Source: Clostridiales bacterium
GTDB lineage: Bacteria > Bacillota > Clostridia > Saccharofermentanales > Saccharofermentanaceae
Assembly (NCBI GenBank): GCA_017511005.1
Contig: JAFWLP010000038.1
Coordinates: 21,147-85,146, forward strand
Reading direction: 5' to 3'
Length of the DNA stretch: 64,000 nt
A model generated the notes under the pieces. It was not told where the DNA came from. It did no database searches and saw nothing but the letters and a program-made list of their open reading frames with translations. The position numbers and the translations under genes are program-made. Of this stretch, positions 8,043-18,695 are shown piece after piece (position 1 is the stretch's first letter; each line of letters starts with the position of its first letter).

Positions 8043-10310
8043 TTATTTCAACTCATTCAGTTCCGGATATGAAGGGATAGCCCCTGATCTTTGAACGCTT
8101 ATCGAACAGTAGCGGTTGGCAAGATCCAGGCAGTCTTTGATCACCGGCAAAGAACAGGATGCCAGATCGTCCCTGCCGACGCCGGATGTTCTCAATTTCC
8201 AGAGGAAAGAGCCTATAAACGCATCGCCTGCACCGGTGGTATCTTTTGCTTTGACAACAGGGCTTGCCGAATCGGCACGGCCGGCGGAATTAAACGCGGA
8301 AGCCCCGTCTTTTCCCCTGGTTATGATCACAAGCTTTACATCGCCCGTAAAGAGTAACGGAAGCGCCTCCTCAAACACAGCCGTTCCCGTTATGAACTCC
8401 AGTTCCTCATCGGATATCTTAAGGATGTCACAGTCAGGAATGAATTCCCAAATGACACGCTTAAGTTCATCCTTATCATCCCAGAGCATGAATCTCAGAT
8501 TAGGATCAAAGCTGATGATGGCACCCTGTCTTCTTGCGATCGTAATGGCCGCACGGTGTGCATTCTTCATCGGGAAGTCCCCCAATGACACGCTGCAGAA
8601 ATGAAGAGCATAGCAGTCATCAAGCATGTCGCCCGTTACTTCCTCAGGCGCGAAAAGCATGTCCGCGGAAGGTTTTCTGTAGAACGAGAATACCCTGTTA
8701 CCGTCTTTTGCGAGACTTACAAACGCAAGGGCGGTATTAGCCTCATCCGTATAGTTGATATAAGAAGTATCAACGCCAGCTTCGTTCAGAGTCCTGGTGA
8801 TAACATCTCCAAAAGGATCGGCTCCGAGCTTGGTGATCATACGGGACTTTCCGCCAAGCTTCGAATATGCCGCGCAGACATTGGCCGGCGCGCCGCCTGT
8901 CGCAGGCGTGAACGATCCGACCTCGTAAAATTCACATCCGGTCTTATCAGGGATGAAATCTATCAGTGCCTCACCAATTGCAACAAGAGTATCATTAAGT
9001 CTCAAAGCCGTCACCCGAGCGGAAACTCCGAGAGCCCCGATCCTCACCTGTTTGTATTCGGGATAGAATCTCGTACTCATGACGTAGCGGCCGTTATTGA
9101 TAAATATTTCAAGAGAAGACGCATCAGCGATCACCTTAACGGCTTCAAGCTTTCCCGGACGGATCCTGCGGACACCTCTTCCGCACCCCTCACTGTTTGC
9201 AAAAGAAAGAGTGAGAACACCCGAAGAACTGTCCCAACCTATTACGGCTCCCGATACCGATACAGAAAAACTTTCCTTAATCTCCGGAACATCAACTTCA
9301 AAAGGAAGCTTTTCCCAGACTTCACCGTCAACCGTTTTGCTCCCCTTCTTCAGCCTGTCAAGCTCCCTGACCGGTCTTTGCAGGATTTTTCCGTCAGATG
9401 CAACAGACAGTTCACGCGGCAGCGTCAGACAGTGCTGCCGGCCGTACTCAGTTGTCGGATTGAAGTATGAGCCGTCACCTATGCCCATCCATCCCATGAG
9501 GATCCTTCTTCCGTCAGGAGTCACAAAAGTCTGCGGCGCGTAAAAGTCAAAACCGTAATCGAATTCTTCAAAATCACCGGGTTCATCACCGTCAAAAACA
9601 AAATAACCGCTTTGAAATATGTTCTGGAATCTGTATTCCTCATGTTCCATGCCCTGGGGACATACGGCAAGGTATCTCCTGCCTTCAAGTTCAAACATAT
9701 CAGGACATTCCCACATATAACCCATGCATGGAACGGAAATGCATCCCCTGTACACTAATGAATCAACGGTCTTACCTTCATATAAGAGCACGCATCCCTG
9801 ATCATCTCTTGTTCTGGCCCCGAGCACCATCTTATAGATGCCGTTCTCAAGAGTTACTTTCGGATCCCTTACGTGGCAGGAGCAGAAACCGGGATAATCG
9901 GAATTCCTGAGAATGACATTCTTGGATGACATTTTCGAACCGTCCGGAGACGTGACAAATATCACGTTGGCACCGCGTCCCTCAAGCACATAATCGGAAC
10001 CGCCTTCTTCCAGGACATTTCCCGTATAGAAGTATTCGATATGATCACCGCAGGCAACGGCCGAGCCTGAGAACACGCCGTCTCTGTCCTCCTGAATGTC
10101 AGGCTTCAGAACGATCCCGCAGTATTTCCAGGAAAGCATGTCAGCACTTACATAATGTCCCCAGCAGCGTGTGCTCTCACCGCCCGGAGTTCCCGGGGAA
10201 TACTGGAAATAAACATGATAAAGGCCATCAAAAAAGCAGAGTCCGTTCGGGTCGTTCATCCAGCCTTCAGGGGGCTCAATATGAAGATACTGTCTCCATT
10301 TACCCTTCAC
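8043..10310 (-). CDS. GH32 sucrose(-6-P) hydrolase fused to PfkB-family fructokinase
   Basis: A 755-residue protein with two consecutive catabolic enzymes. Residues 1 to about 440 are a GH32 beta-fructosidase: WMNDPNG at 17-23 with nucleophile Asp20, RDP at 148-150, and EC with acid/base Glu201. Residues from about 440 are a ribokinase-family sugar kinase with GGAPANVC near its N-terminus and DTTGAGD, catalytic Asp696. Together they could split sucrose or sucrose-6-phosphate and phosphorylate the released fructose; no signal peptide is seen, so the action is cytoplasmic. The start is GTG at 10310 with AGGAGG six bases upstream. It lies 15 bases after rodA, at the end of an envelope operon, with no sugar transporter or regulator beside it. 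Whether the substrate is phosphorylated is unknown. Confidence 0.93.
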   Translation of the reverse strand: MKGKWRQYLHIEPPEGWMNDPNGLCFFDGLYHVYFQYSPGTPGGESTRCWGHYVSADMLSWKYCGIVLKPDIQEDRDGVFSGSAVACGDHIEYFYTGNVLEEGGSDYVLEGRGANVIFVTSPDGSKMSSKNVILRNSDYPGFCSCHVRDPKVTLENGIYKMVLGARTRDDQGCVLLYEGKTVDSLVYRGCISVPCMGYMWECPDMFELEGRRYLAVCPQGMEHEEYRFQNIFQSGYFVFDGDEPGDFEEFDYGFDFYAPQTFVTPDGRRILMGWMGIGDGSYFNPTTEYGRQHCLTLPRELSVASDGKILQRPVRELDRLKKGSKTVDGEVWEKLPFEVDVPEIKESFSVSVSGAVIGWDSSSGVLTLSFANSEGCGRGVRRIRPGKLEAVKVIADASSLEIFINNGRYVMSTRFYPEYKQVRIGALGVSARVTALRLNDTLVAIGEALIDFIPDKTGCEFYEVGSFTPATGGAPANVCAAYSKLGGKSRMITKLGADPFGDVITRTLNEAGVDTSYINYTDEANTALAFVSLAKDGNRVFSFYRKPSADMLFAPEEVTGDMLDDCYALHFCSVSLGDFPMKNAHRAAITIARRQGAIISFDPNLRFMLWDDKDELKRVIWEFIPDCDILKISDEELEFITGTAVFEEALPLLFTGDVKLVIITRGKDGASAFNSAGRADSASPVVKAKDTTGAGDAFIGSFLWKLRTSGVGRDDLASCSLPVIKDCLDLANRYCSISVQRSGAIPSYPELNELK

Positions 10311-10325
10311 GTTCTTCCTCCTGCG

Positions 10326-11456
10326 TCAGGTGCTGCGGGACATCGAAATATTCAAGATAAATCCGAAAGCGAGGTAATTGATCAGCATCGCCGAACCTCC
10401 GAGACTGATAAACGGAAGCGGGATTCCCGTAATGGGAAGAAGACCGACGGCCATGCCCATATTCTCGATATAGTGAAATGCGAAGTATGCGGCAAGGCCG
10501 GTAAGGCCATAAGATGCTGAAGCAGACTTCGGCAGGATCTTGGCCGCGACGAAGAGACATCTGCTGATGAAGAAGAATGACAGGATTATAACGGCTGTCG
10601 TTCCTATGAAGCCCATATGCTCGGATATCGCAGCGAAGATGAAGTCACTCTCCTTAACCGGAACGGTGGTAAGGATACCCGTGTGGTTTCCCGTAAGACC
10701 GCCCGAAGCGATCGCAGCTTTTGACTGCATCAGGTTGTACTCTGATCTTGGATCGGAACCCTGGAAAACAAGTGACAGGATCCTGTCTTTCTGATACGGC
10801 TTAAGATAGAAAGTCCATACCGCTGGCACAACGATAACGACAAATGATGAGAATGCCAGCAGAAAGTACCTGTACCTGACTCCCCATGCGAAAAGCATGC
10901 AGACGAAAGTGAATATGATGACCATCGCGGTACCAAAGTCAGGCTGCGTAAGGATAAGCAGCATCGGAGGCGCATAGACCGCAGCCATTATTCCGAATCC
11001 CTTGAGCATGCTTACCTCTTTGTTGTGCATCGATTCGAAAATATCTGCCGCAACAACGATGAGACCTATCTTCGCAAGCTCGGAAGGCTGGAAATTACCG
11101 ACAACCGGAAGGTTGAGCCATGAATCCGCGCCCCATGAAGCAGCAAGCGAATAGCCGTCGATCGGAACCAATATCAAAAGGAACAGCGAGACCGCATAGA
11201 TAAGACGTCCGACGATCCTCAGGAAATGCTCATCGAGCAGACTTATTATCAAGGCAGCGACAACACCTGCCACGGTAGCCGCTATCTGTCTGTAGTAGTT
11301 TCCGGGATATGCGGCGTAACCTTTGGACAAAACCTTCTGCAGGACATAAAGGCCGATTATCGTCATTGCCAGGACCGGCACGACAAGGTAATAATCAACG
11401 GTCTTCAGACCGTCTTTCCCGCGAAGTCTTACAACGCCGGAACCAGCCTTATCCAT
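10326..11456 (-). CDS. rodA: SEDS-family peptidoglycan polymerase, probably RodA
   Basis: A 376-residue polytopic membrane protein of the RodA/FtsW/SpoVE family, which polymerises lipid II glycan strands. About ten membrane helices are visible, with the family motif FQPSELAK near residue 125 and SEHMGFIGT in the large extracytoplasmic loop region before the last helices. RodA is preferred to FtsW/SpoVE because the gene is outside the dcw cluster, beside lgt. The start codon shares one base with the lgt stop codon, so translation is probably coupled. No elongation-type class B PBP partner is in this neighbourhood. Confidence 0.88.
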   Translation of the reverse strand: MDKAGSGVVRLRGKDGLKTVDYYLVVPVLAMTIIGLYVLQKVLSKGYAAYPGNYYRQIAATVAGVVAALIISLLDEHFLRIVGRLIYAVSLFLLILVPIDGYSLAASWGADSWLNLPVVGNFQPSELAKIGLIVVAADIFESMHNKEVSMLKGFGIMAAVYAPPMLLILTQPDFGTAMVIIFTFVCMLFAWGVRYRYFLLAFSSFVVIVVPAVWTFYLKPYQKDRILSLVFQGSDPRSEYNLMQSKAAIASGGLTGNHTGILTTVPVKESDFIFAAISEHMGFIGTTAVIILSFFFISRCLFVAAKILPKSASASYGLTGLAAYFAFHYIENMGMAVGLLPITGIPLPFISLGGSAMLINYLAFGFILNISMSRST

Positions 11457-12349
11457 TATTTCTTCTTTCCTTCTCCGGCAGAAGAATCAGCATAGAGCTT
11501 CTCAGGGAAGCTCTTCTTCTCGAACCTCCTGCTTCTTGCGACAGCGATGTAAAGAAGAGCAGCCACAACAAATACAAGCGACAGGAGCTGAGAGATCCTG
11601 ATACTCGTATGTCCGATGTAGAGGGAATCCGTCCTCATGCCTTCTATGAAGAACCTTGCGGTTCCGTAGAGCGCGAAATAAGCACATGATGTCTCGAAAG
11701 GAATCTTCGAATGTTTTCTGACATAAAGCAGTATGAAAAAGATGGCGAGATCGGCAAGTGATTCATAAAGGAACGTCGGGTGAACGGGCATTGTAGAAAC
11801 AAGTGTCGGACAGGAGCTCTTCAGATAAGCCTCAACCGTGGAACTCGTCATGCCCCAGGGAAGATTGGTCGTGGTACCAAAGCACTCCTGGTTAAAGAAA
11901 TTGCCCCATCTTCCGATAGCCTGTCCCAAAGGCAGATAGACAACACAGTAATCCGCAAGTTCCCTGAAAGGGATCTTCCTGATGTAACACATAAGGAAAG
12001 CGCCGATAAAGACAAGGATAACGCCTCCGTAGATCGCAAGTCCGCCGGACCGCAGATCAAAAATGGCTTTCAGATCTTTTCCGTAGTAATCCCAGTTGCA
12101 TGCCACAAAGTATGCTCTGGCACCGATGATCGCACAGGGGATGATCATAAGGATCGTATCGTATACCAGTCCTTCCGGGAAATTCAGGCTCTTGGACTGC
12201 TTGATGGCGAGTACAACGCTCAATACAAGCGCCAGTGCTATAAGAAGGCCGTACCAATATACTTCTATGCTTCCGATCCTGAAAGCGACCGGATTAACAT
12301 TAAGAGTCCATCCAAGACCCGGAAATTTCACTTCTACAAAGTTCATCAT
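11456..12349 (-). CDS. lgt: Prolipoprotein diacylglyceryl transferase
   Basis: Lgt transfers diacylglycerol from phosphatidylglycerol to the lipobox cysteine of prolipoproteins in the membrane. At 297 residues with about seven membrane helices it fits the family. The signature GRWGNFFNQECFG is clear, as are the N-terminal VYWYGLLIALAL helix and the C-terminal RISQLLSL helix. Likely substrates in the window are the BMP lipoprotein at 38515 and the GH3 protein at 47717. ATGATG offers two adjacent starts behind AAGGA. It is first in the lgt-rodA-invertase run; 120 bases separate it from ribF. Confidence 0.97.
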   Translation of the reverse strand: MMNFVEVKFPGLGWTLNVNPVAFRIGSIEVYWYGLLIALALVLSVVLAIKQSKSLNFPEGLVYDTILMIIPCAIIGARAYFVACNWDYYGKDLKAIFDLRSGGLAIYGGVILVFIGAFLMCYIRKIPFRELADYCVVYLPLGQAIGRWGNFFNQECFGTTTNLPWGMTSSTVEAYLKSSCPTLVSTMPVHPTFLYESLADLAIFFILLYVRKHSKIPFETSCAYFALYGTARFFIEGMRTDSLYIGHTSIRISQLLSLVFVVAALLYIAVARSRRFEKKSFPEKLYADSSAGEGKKK

Positions 12350-12469
12350 GTTTCCTTATCCTCCCTGCCCTTCACGAGGGTCAGTAAATCCCTGATATGA
12401 TACCACAAAATAATAAAGCAGGCTTTCGGGTTTTTTCAGGCGTAAATGAGGAAATTGCCTGTGCCATAA

Positions 12470-13405
12470 TCAGCTGACCGTTGATCTCAGATAATCCAAA
12501 GCCTGTTTCTTGTTCTTCTCAACTGCAAGTATGAGTTCATCTTTTGACTTATACTGCTCCTCCGGTCTCAGGAAGTGCAGCAGTTCCACGGTGAATACGG
12601 CTCCGTATATGTCCTCGTCAAAATCAAAGATGAACGTCTCGGCAACATCATTGACGGCATCTTCAAGAGTCGGCCGTCTGCCGATATTCGTAACGCCGTA
12701 AAGCACACGCTGTCCCAGACGGATGCGGGATACATAGACGCCTCTTCTTACGACAAATTTATCATCGGGGATATTGAGATTTGCAGTGGGGAATCCCATC
12801 GTCCTGCCGAGCATCTTGCCCTGAACGCAGCATCCGGAATACGAATAGTCCCTTCCGCCGCAAAGATCCCTTGCAAGATCCGCATCACCGTCCTCAAGCG
12901 TTTTACGGAGCCATGTCGTCGATATCTTTTTGTCTGTTCCTTCAAGAAGCCGGTCCCTGACCACGATCACGCGGAGGCCGTTTGCCTTCGCAAATTCCCT
13001 GATCATACCGGCATCGCCTCTCGCATTCCGGCCGAATCTGTAATCCTCACCCAGAACAATAGTATCGGCAACAGCACGGTAAAGGATGATATCCGTAAGA
13101 TACTGTTCCGGTTCCATGTCTTTTACGGCATCGAAATCAAGCACCAGCAGTTCATCCGCGCCGAGACCGTCGATCAGCTTCAGCCTCTCGCCGGCGGTAT
13201 AGAGTGGCTTTGAATCTGATTTATTAAGGTTCTTAAAAGTCTGGACCGTTGATATAAGTCCGTCTCTTTCAGCCGTTTCCACGGTCTTGCTGATGATGTC
13301 CATGTGTCCGCGGTGTATGCCGTCAAAAAGACCGAGTGCGATCACTCTGCCTTTTGTTCCGAGCGGCAGGTCTTCAAGACCGTATGTGGTGCAGACTTTA
13401 ATCAT
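12470..13405 (-). CDS. ribF: Bifunctional riboflavin kinase / FMN adenylyltransferase
   Basis: RibF converts riboflavin to FMN and then FAD in the cytoplasm. The 311 residues have the usual order: an N-terminal nucleotidyltransferase with LGLFDGIHRGH, then the flavokinase barrel with GRTMGFPTANL and GVYVSRI. The start overlaps truB by eight bases. It is the last gene of the long rimP operon, a common Bacillota arrangement. No FMN riboswitch is present, as expected for a gene inside this operon. Confidence 0.97.
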   Translation of the reverse strand: MIKVCTTYGLEDLPLGTKGRVIALGLFDGIHRGHMDIISKTVETAERDGLISTVQTFKNLNKSDSKPLYTAGERLKLIDGLGADELLVLDFDAVKDMEPEQYLTDIILYRAVADTIVLGEDYRFGRNARGDAGMIREFAKANGLRVIVVRDRLLEGTDKKISTTWLRKTLEDGDADLARDLCGGRDYSYSGCCVQGKMLGRTMGFPTANLNIPDDKFVVRRGVYVSRIRLGQRVLYGVTNIGRRPTLEDAVNDVAETFIFDFDEDIYGAVFTVELLHFLRPEEQYKSKDELILAVEKNKKQALDYLRSTVS

Positions 13406-14339
13406 GATCGTAAAGCCTCTCTATCCTCATAATAACCGAGCCATTCTCTTCAGCGGGATATACGACCGCGATCAGCCTGCCCTCATGTGTCGCTCTGTAA
13501 TACTCTCTGGAATCTCCGGCAGCATCAACGTCATACGGAAACCTGATCTTTCTTCCGAACCTGATATCTTCCGCCTGCTTTGCGCCGAGCTTAATCTCGG
13601 GAAGAAAGCTTATTGTCTCCGAAGCGTCTCTTACGAAAGAATAATCACCCGAATCAGCCATGCTCCTGAGTTCTTCGGGAGTATATGCGTCCTTTACGCT
13701 GAACTGGCCGTTAACGGTCCTGCGCAATGATCCCGCATAAGCGCCGAATCCAGTAATGTTCCCGAGATCGGAGCAGATAGTTCTGATATATGTTCCTTTG
13801 GAACACAGACAGTCAAAATCAACCGCAAGACCTTTATCAAGCTTCTCGATATTTGTCATTTCAAGAGAATGGATGGTAACGGGTACCGGCTTAAGATCAG
13901 GCGTCTCGCCGTTTCTTGCAAGTTCATACGCTTTCTTTCCGTCAATCTTCTTGGCTGAGAATGCAGGCGGAAGCTGTTCCCCGGTCTCCCTGACCTTAAC
14001 GAACGCCTCCCGCAAAATCTTATAATCACTGTCCACAAGTTCAGCCAGCACTTCTCCGGAAGGATAATCCTCAGAGATGAAATATCCCGTCTTATCCATC
14101 GTATCGGTCCTTGCACCGAAAATGCATTTGCAGGAATAACCCTTGTCAAACCCTTCGCAGAATCTCAGGAACTTAAGTCCCTTGCCTACAAAGACAGGCA
14201 GGAGTCCCGTCGCGAAAGGATCAAGCGTCCCGAGATGGCCGACTTTGCGCGTACCCAAAAGGCTGCCGACAAAACGGTCCGTCTTAAAGGATGTCCATCC
14301 CTCAGGTTTATCTACAAGGATAAATCCGTCCTGAATCAT
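13398..14339 (-). CDS. truB: tRNA pseudouridine-55 synthase
   Basis: TruB makes pseudouridine 55 in the T-loop of tRNAs. The 313-residue protein starts with DGFILVDKPEGWTS and carries KVGHLGTLDPFATGLL, whose Asp is the catalytic residue; CSKGTYIRTICSDLG is the later conserved block. A C-terminal PUA-like extension is present. It overlaps the upstream nrnA by four bases and the downstream ribF by eight, giving a tightly coupled nrnA-truB-ribF segment. Confidence 0.97.
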   Translation of the reverse strand: MIQDGFILVDKPEGWTSFKTDRFVGSLLGTRKVGHLGTLDPFATGLLPVFVGKGLKFLRFCEGFDKGYSCKCIFGARTDTMDKTGYFISEDYPSGEVLAELVDSDYKILREAFVKVRETGEQLPPAFSAKKIDGKKAYELARNGETPDLKPVPVTIHSLEMTNIEKLDKGLAVDFDCLCSKGTYIRTICSDLGNITGFGAYAGSLRRTVNGQFSVKDAYTPEELRSMADSGDYSFVRDASETISFLPEIKLGAKQAEDIRFGRKIRFPYDVDAAGDSREYYRATHEGRLIAVVYPAEENGSVIMRIERLYDHD

Positions 14340-15403
14340 AGTTCAGCTTTTACCCTCTTTATGACTTCTTCGGCAACCGCGTTTATGTCGCCGTCCTTCA
14401 CGGTAAACCCTGCGGCTCTTACATGACCGCCGCCGCCAAAGCCCTCGGCAAACCTCGAACAGTCAAAATATTCCTGCGACCGTATGTTGCCTCTGATCTC
14501 GCCTGATTCAAGCTGTCTTAACACTATCGCGAGTTCAACGCCGTCAATGTCACGCATGGCTGATACGACATCATCCACGCCGTCAGGTCCGGCATTATAT
14601 TCAACGAACTGCGAATAAGGAACCACCGTCAGCGCAAATCTGTCATCACAGAAAAACTGCACTTCCGATCTGGCTTTCGCGGATAAAAGAAACTTCTGCT
14701 TCGTCTTGCGGTCGAAAAGGTTATAGCAGACTTCGGAAATATCCCCGCCGAGTCCGATCAGCTGACCTGCCGCCTCCAGAGTCTCAGGACGTGTATTCTT
14801 AAATGTGAATCTTCCGGTATCGGTTACTATTCCTGCAAGGACAGCCTTCGCCGAATTAGGTGTAAGGATATCTCTCATGTCCATGCCGGTGATCTCCGAG
14901 ATCTGCTGCGCAACATAGAATACCATCTCCGACGCGGAAGAAGCATCAGGATCTATCCAGAGATTATCGGTCCGCGAGGTGACGGATGCATGGTGGTCTA
15001 TAACGATCTTGTTTTCGATGGAGTCAAAGATATCTCCGCAGAAACCCATCCTCGAACCTTCGGAACAGTCTGTTGCAATTGCCGCGCCTATCTTCCTGCC
15101 GCCAATTGTCCGGGAAGCAGCGAATTCCTCAGCCATTGCGGAATCACCGTTCGGATGGAAAAACAGATCATCGATCCCGAGGAAATTCATGTTGTACGGC
15201 AGATTTTCCGGGATGGCGACGTAAGCTTCCGCCCCAAGGCTTCTAATCATACTGCAGATCCCGGAAGCAGAACCGACGCAGTCCCCGTCAACACTCCTGT
15301 GAAGGAAGATGAGAATGATCTCATCATCTCTTTTGACCTTCTCTATAACGCTTAAGATGTTCTTTGCGCTTCTGGCGCTTCCTTCCCTATAGCGTTCTAT
15401 CAT
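14336..15403 (-). CDS. nrnA: DHH-DHHA1 phosphoesterase, NrnA-like oligoribonuclease / pAp phosphatase
   Basis: A 355-residue DHH/DHHA1 protein in the position NrnA holds after rbfA in Bacillota. Known NrnA enzymes degrade RNA oligomers of 2-5 nucleotides and dephosphorylate 3'-phosphoadenosine 5'-phosphate. Metal-binding motifs visible are HRSVDGDCVGSA near the N-terminus, ATDCSEGS and VIDHHAS; the C-terminal DHHA1 part has GGGGHVRAAGF. It begins 51 bases after rbfA and overlaps truB by four bases. Confidence 0.92.
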   Translation of the reverse strand: MIERYREGSARSAKNILSVIEKVKRDDEIILIFLHRSVDGDCVGSASGICSMIRSLGAEAYVAIPENLPYNMNFLGIDDLFFHPNGDSAMAEEFAASRTIGGRKIGAAIATDCSEGSRMGFCGDIFDSIENKIVIDHHASVTSRTDNLWIDPDASSASEMVFYVAQQISEITGMDMRDILTPNSAKAVLAGIVTDTGRFTFKNTRPETLEAAGQLIGLGGDISEVCYNLFDRKTKQKFLLSAKARSEVQFFCDDRFALTVVPYSQFVEYNAGPDGVDDVVSAMRDIDGVELAIVLRQLESGEIRGNIRSQEYFDCSRFAEGFGGGGHVRAAGFTVKDGDINAVAEEVIKRVKAEL

Positions 15404-15454
15404 CGGTGATTCTCCATTCAGTTACACTTACAAAAGCAATGGTGAAGAAGCGCA

Positions 15455-15868
15455 TCACGCTTCTCCACCATCATCTTCTTTGTTTGCATTCTTTTCTTCT
15501 CTGGCAAGTCTTCTTGCTTCGTCTTCTTTAATCGTCTGATCGATCAGAGCCTCCATCCTGAGTGCGTTGTTCAGGGTATTGTCCAGCTTGAAGCTCAATT
15601 CGGGGGCAACCCTGAGATTGATCTCCTGCACGGTCTCATAACGGATGAAGCCTTTCGCATGCTCTATCGCTTCCATCGCCTCTTTTTGAGTCTTCTCGTC
15701 ACCATAGACGGAGATGAAAACAGTGGCATGGGACAGGTCCCGGCTCATTTTGACAGACGTAACCGAAGTCAGCAAAGGAACCCTCGGATCCTTTAACTTG
15801 GTTGAGATGATAGTCGAGATGATCTTCTGGATCTCATCACCGACTATCTCCGGTCTTCTGTTTTTCAT
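15455..15868 (-). CDS. rbfA: Ribosome-binding factor A
   Basis: RbfA is a KH-like factor for late 30S maturation at the 5' end of 16S rRNA. From the ATG at 15868 the product is 137 residues, starting MKNRRPEIVGDEIQKI, with the conserved KDPR and VTSVKMSRDLSHATVFISV. A longer frame into infB exists, but GAGGG six bases before 15868 and the family N-terminus favour the short start. It sits directly after the infB stop codon. The Lys/Glu-rich C-terminal tail is common in this family. Confidence 0.95.
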   Translation of the reverse strand: MKNRRPEIVGDEIQKIISTIISTKLKDPRVPLLTSVTSVKMSRDLSHATVFISVYGDEKTQKEAMEAIEHAKGFIRYETVQEINLRVAPELSFKLDNTLNNALRMEALIDQTIKEDEARRLAREEKNANKEDDGGEA

Positions 15869-15869
15869 A

Positions 15870-18695
15870 TCAGTCCCTCTTAACCTCGATGTTGCCGAAT
15901 GCCTCGATAACATCGCCGATCTTTATGTCGTTATATCTTTCAACCGTAAGTCCGCATTCATGTCCTGATAAGACTTCCCTTACGGAATCCCTCTCATGCT
16001 GCAGTGAACCGAGAACGCCGGTATATACGACAACATCATCTCTTATGACTCTTACGTTGGAAGATCTCTGGATCTTTCCGTCAGTAACATAGCAGCCGCC
16101 GATAGTACCGATACCGCTGACCTTGAAGAGCTGTCTGACTTCCGCATGGCCCCAGACGACCTCTTCGATCTTGGGCGCGAGCATACCCTTCATGGCGTTC
16201 TCGACATCCTCTATCGCATTGTAGATAACGCTGTAAAGTCTTACGTCAACACCGGTCTCTTTAGCCTTATCTGTGATCATCTGTGAAGGTCTTACGTTGA
16301 AGCCGATGATGATGGCGTTGGATACGTCAGCAAGAACGATATCGGACTCGTTAATGGCACCGACACCACCGTGGATGACGTTGATCTTGACCTCGTCATT
16401 TGAAAGCTTCTCAAGAGACTGCTGAACCGCTTCGACGGAACCCTGTACGTCAGCCTTGATGATGATGTTCAGATCCTTGACATCGCCTGCTGCCATCTGT
16501 GCTGCGAGAGTATCAAGGCTCATCTTGGATGATCTGTGGATCCTCTCTTCCCTCTGCTTGATCTTACGCTTCTCAACAAGCTGTCTTGCAGTCTTGTCAT
16601 CAGATACGGCGAAAAGGATCTCGCCTGCCTCAGGCACTTCCGGCAGACCAAGTATCTCAACCGGGATCGAAGGACCGGCCTTCTTGATCGGAGCGCCCTT
16701 ATCATCATACATGGCTCTTACATTACCGAGGACAGGTCCGCATACGATGGTATCGCCCTGTCTCAGTGTACCGCGCTGAATGAGGACTGATGCTACAGGA
16801 CCTCTGTTCTTATCGAGCTTTGCCTCGATAACCGCACCCTTTGCCTGACCCTTCGGATCAGCTTTGAGTTCCATGACGTCTGCAGTAAGAAGAACGTTCT
16901 CGAGAAGGTCATCTATACCCGTACCCTGCTTTGCCGAGATTGGGACCATGATTGTCTGTCCGCCCCATTCTTCGCAGATAAGTCCGTAATTCGTAAGCTC
17001 CTGCTTTACCCTGTCGGGATTTGCTCCCGGTTTGTCGATCTTGTTGATTGCAACGATGATCTCCGTATTAGCTGCCCTGGCGTGGTTGATGGCCTCAATG
17101 GTCTGAGGCATTACGCCGTCATCCGCAGCAACTACAAGAATGGCGATATCCGTGAACTGCGCGCCTCTTGCTCTCATCGTCGTGAATGCTTCGTGACCCG
17201 GAGTATCAAGGAATGTGATCTGACGTCCCTTGAGACGCACCGTATATGCACCGATCTTCTGCGTGATTCCGCCGGCCTCGCCCTCGGTTACGTTTGCAGA
17301 ACGGATCTTGTCGAGGAGCGAAGTCTTACCATGGTCAACGTGACCCATGACTACGACAACCGGAGGTCTCGGTTCGAGGTTCTCGGGATTGTCAACATCG
17401 TCAAAGAGGATATCCTCTTCCGTCTTCTCTTCAAGCAATTCCGCATTGATGCCGAAGCTGTCGGCAACAAGACACGCAGTATCGAAATCAAGTTCCTGGT
17501 TGATGGACGCCATAACGCCAAGCTTCATCAGCGCCATGATGATGTCAGAACTCTTCTTGCCGATACCTTCAGCAAATTCCTTAACAGTGATGAATGCAGG
17601 GATCTTGATCTCCGTGATCACCTGTTCAATGACAGCCTGCTGTTCAGACTGCTTCTTTTTCTTCTTTCTGAAAGAGAAATCGTCATAATCACCGTCACTG
17701 TTTACGCGTCCGCTGAACTGTGCGGAACGTGACTGCTTTCTCTTATCGACGGAAGCATTCTTCTCGCCGTCTCTTCTCTCGGAACTGTTGTGCTTCTTAT
17801 CAAAAGCACTCTTCTCGGCGTAAGAGGATCTGCTCTTCTTTGCATCCTCAATGGGAGCCTCAGTTCTCGGCTTGGGAGCTTTTCTGAACTGGGGACGTGC
17901 ATTATCCTCATCCTTATCTTTATCGAATCCGCCGGCAGGTTTCTGGAATCCGCCTTTGTGCTGATAACCGGGAGTATTGCTTCTTACGGGACTCTTCTTA
18001 TCCCTGCCGGCATAAGTGATCACCGTGGAACTCCTGATGGTCTCGCCTCTTGCGGGAACATCGGGAAGTGATATGACGGCTGATGACAGCCTGGGCTTTG
18101 CGGCAGGTTTTACCTCGGGAGCTTTCTCCTCCTTAACAGGTTCAGCCTTAACCTCCGGCTTCTCTTCTTTCTTGGCTTCAGCCTTGACTTCTTCCTTTAC
18201 TTCCGGCTTCTTCTCAACGGAAACTTCCGGTTCCTTCTCAGGCTTTTCCTCAACCTTTGCAGTCTTTGCCGCAGCCGGTTTCCTGGCAGGTTTCTTCGCT
18301 TCGGGAGCAGCTTCTTCTGCTCCGTTTCCGGATTCCTGGTGTTCAGCTTCCTTCTTCGCAGGTGCCTTCTTTGCGGCAGGTTCTGCTTTGGCCGCTGTTT
18401 TCCTTGCGGTCTTCTTTTCTTCTGCCGGTTTCTCTTCTGCTTTTTCTTCAGCAGCAGCCTTCTTGGCAGGTGCTTTCTTAACCGGTTTGACAGTTTCCGT
18501 CTCCGGTGCCTTGACAGGAGCAGGTTCCACTACCTCGGCTTTTGTCACGGCTGCTGGAGCCGCAGGTGCTGGCGGTGTTTCCGCCGTCTCCTCTGTCTTC
18601 TTCTTATGCACTCTTCCGAGCCTCATCTTCTTGCTGCCGGAAACGCCACCGACAGTCAGACCGCTCTTCTTGTTCTCATTATCTTCACTCATCAA
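15870..18695 (-). CDS. infB: Translation initiation factor IF-2
   Basis: A 941-residue GTPase that delivers initiator tRNA to the 30S subunit. The first 360 or so residues are a low-complexity Lys/Ala/Glu/Pro-rich extension, followed by an IF2_N module, the G domain ([23 protein letters not shown]) and domains II to IV. The long KAPE-rich N-terminus is typical of Clostridia and is real coding sequence, although it creates a long antisense frame. The ATG at 18695 overlaps the ylxQ stop codon (ATGA). Confidence 0.98.
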   Translation of the reverse strand: MMSEDNENKKSGLTVGGVSGSKKMRLGRVHKKKTEETAETPPAPAAPAAVTKAEVVEPAPVKAPETETVKPVKKAPAKKAAAEEKAEEKPAEEKKTARKTAAKAEPAAKKAPAKKEAEHQESGNGAEEAAPEAKKPARKPAAAKTAKVEEKPEKEPEVSVEKKPEVKEEVKAEAKKEEKPEVKAEPVKEEKAPEVKPAAKPRLSSAVISLPDVPARGETIRSSTVITYAGRDKKSPVRSNTPGYQHKGGFQKPAGGFDKDKDEDNARPQFRKAPKPRTEAPIEDAKKSRSSYAEKSAFDKKHNSSERRDGEKNASVDKRKQSRSAQFSGRVNSDGDYDDFSFRKKKKKQSEQQAVIEQVITEIKIPAFITVKEFAEGIGKKSSDIIMALMKLGVMASINQELDFDTACLVADSFGINAELLEEKTEEDILFDDVDNPENLEPRPPVVVVMGHVDHGKTSLLDKIRSANVTEGEAGGITQKIGAYTVRLKGRQITFLDTPGHEAFTTMRARGAQFTDIAILVVAADDGVMPQTIEAINHARAANTEIIVAINKIDKPGANPDRVKQELTNYGLICEEWGGQTIMVPISAKQGTGIDDLLENVLLTADVMELKADPKGQAKGAVIEAKLDKNRGPVASVLIQRGTLRQGDTIVCGPVLGNVRAMYDDKGAPIKKAGPSIPVEILGLPEVPEAGEILFAVSDDKTARQLVEKRKIKQREERIHRSSKMSLDTLAAQMAAGDVKDLNIIIKADVQGSVEAVQQSLEKLSNDEVKINVIHGGVGAINESDIVLADVSNAIIIGFNVRPSQMITDKAKETGVDVRLYSVIYNAIEDVENAMKGMLAPKIEEVVWGHAEVRQLFKVSGIGTIGGCYVTDGKIQRSSNVRVIRDDVVVYTGVLGSLQHERDSVREVLSGHECGLTVERYNDIKIGDVIEAFGNIEVKRD

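Noticed and set aside
8601-9470. 289-codon plus-strand frame inside the invertase-fructokinase gene
   Set aside because: It lies wholly antisense to a well-supported fusion and the translated sequence has no recognisable domain.
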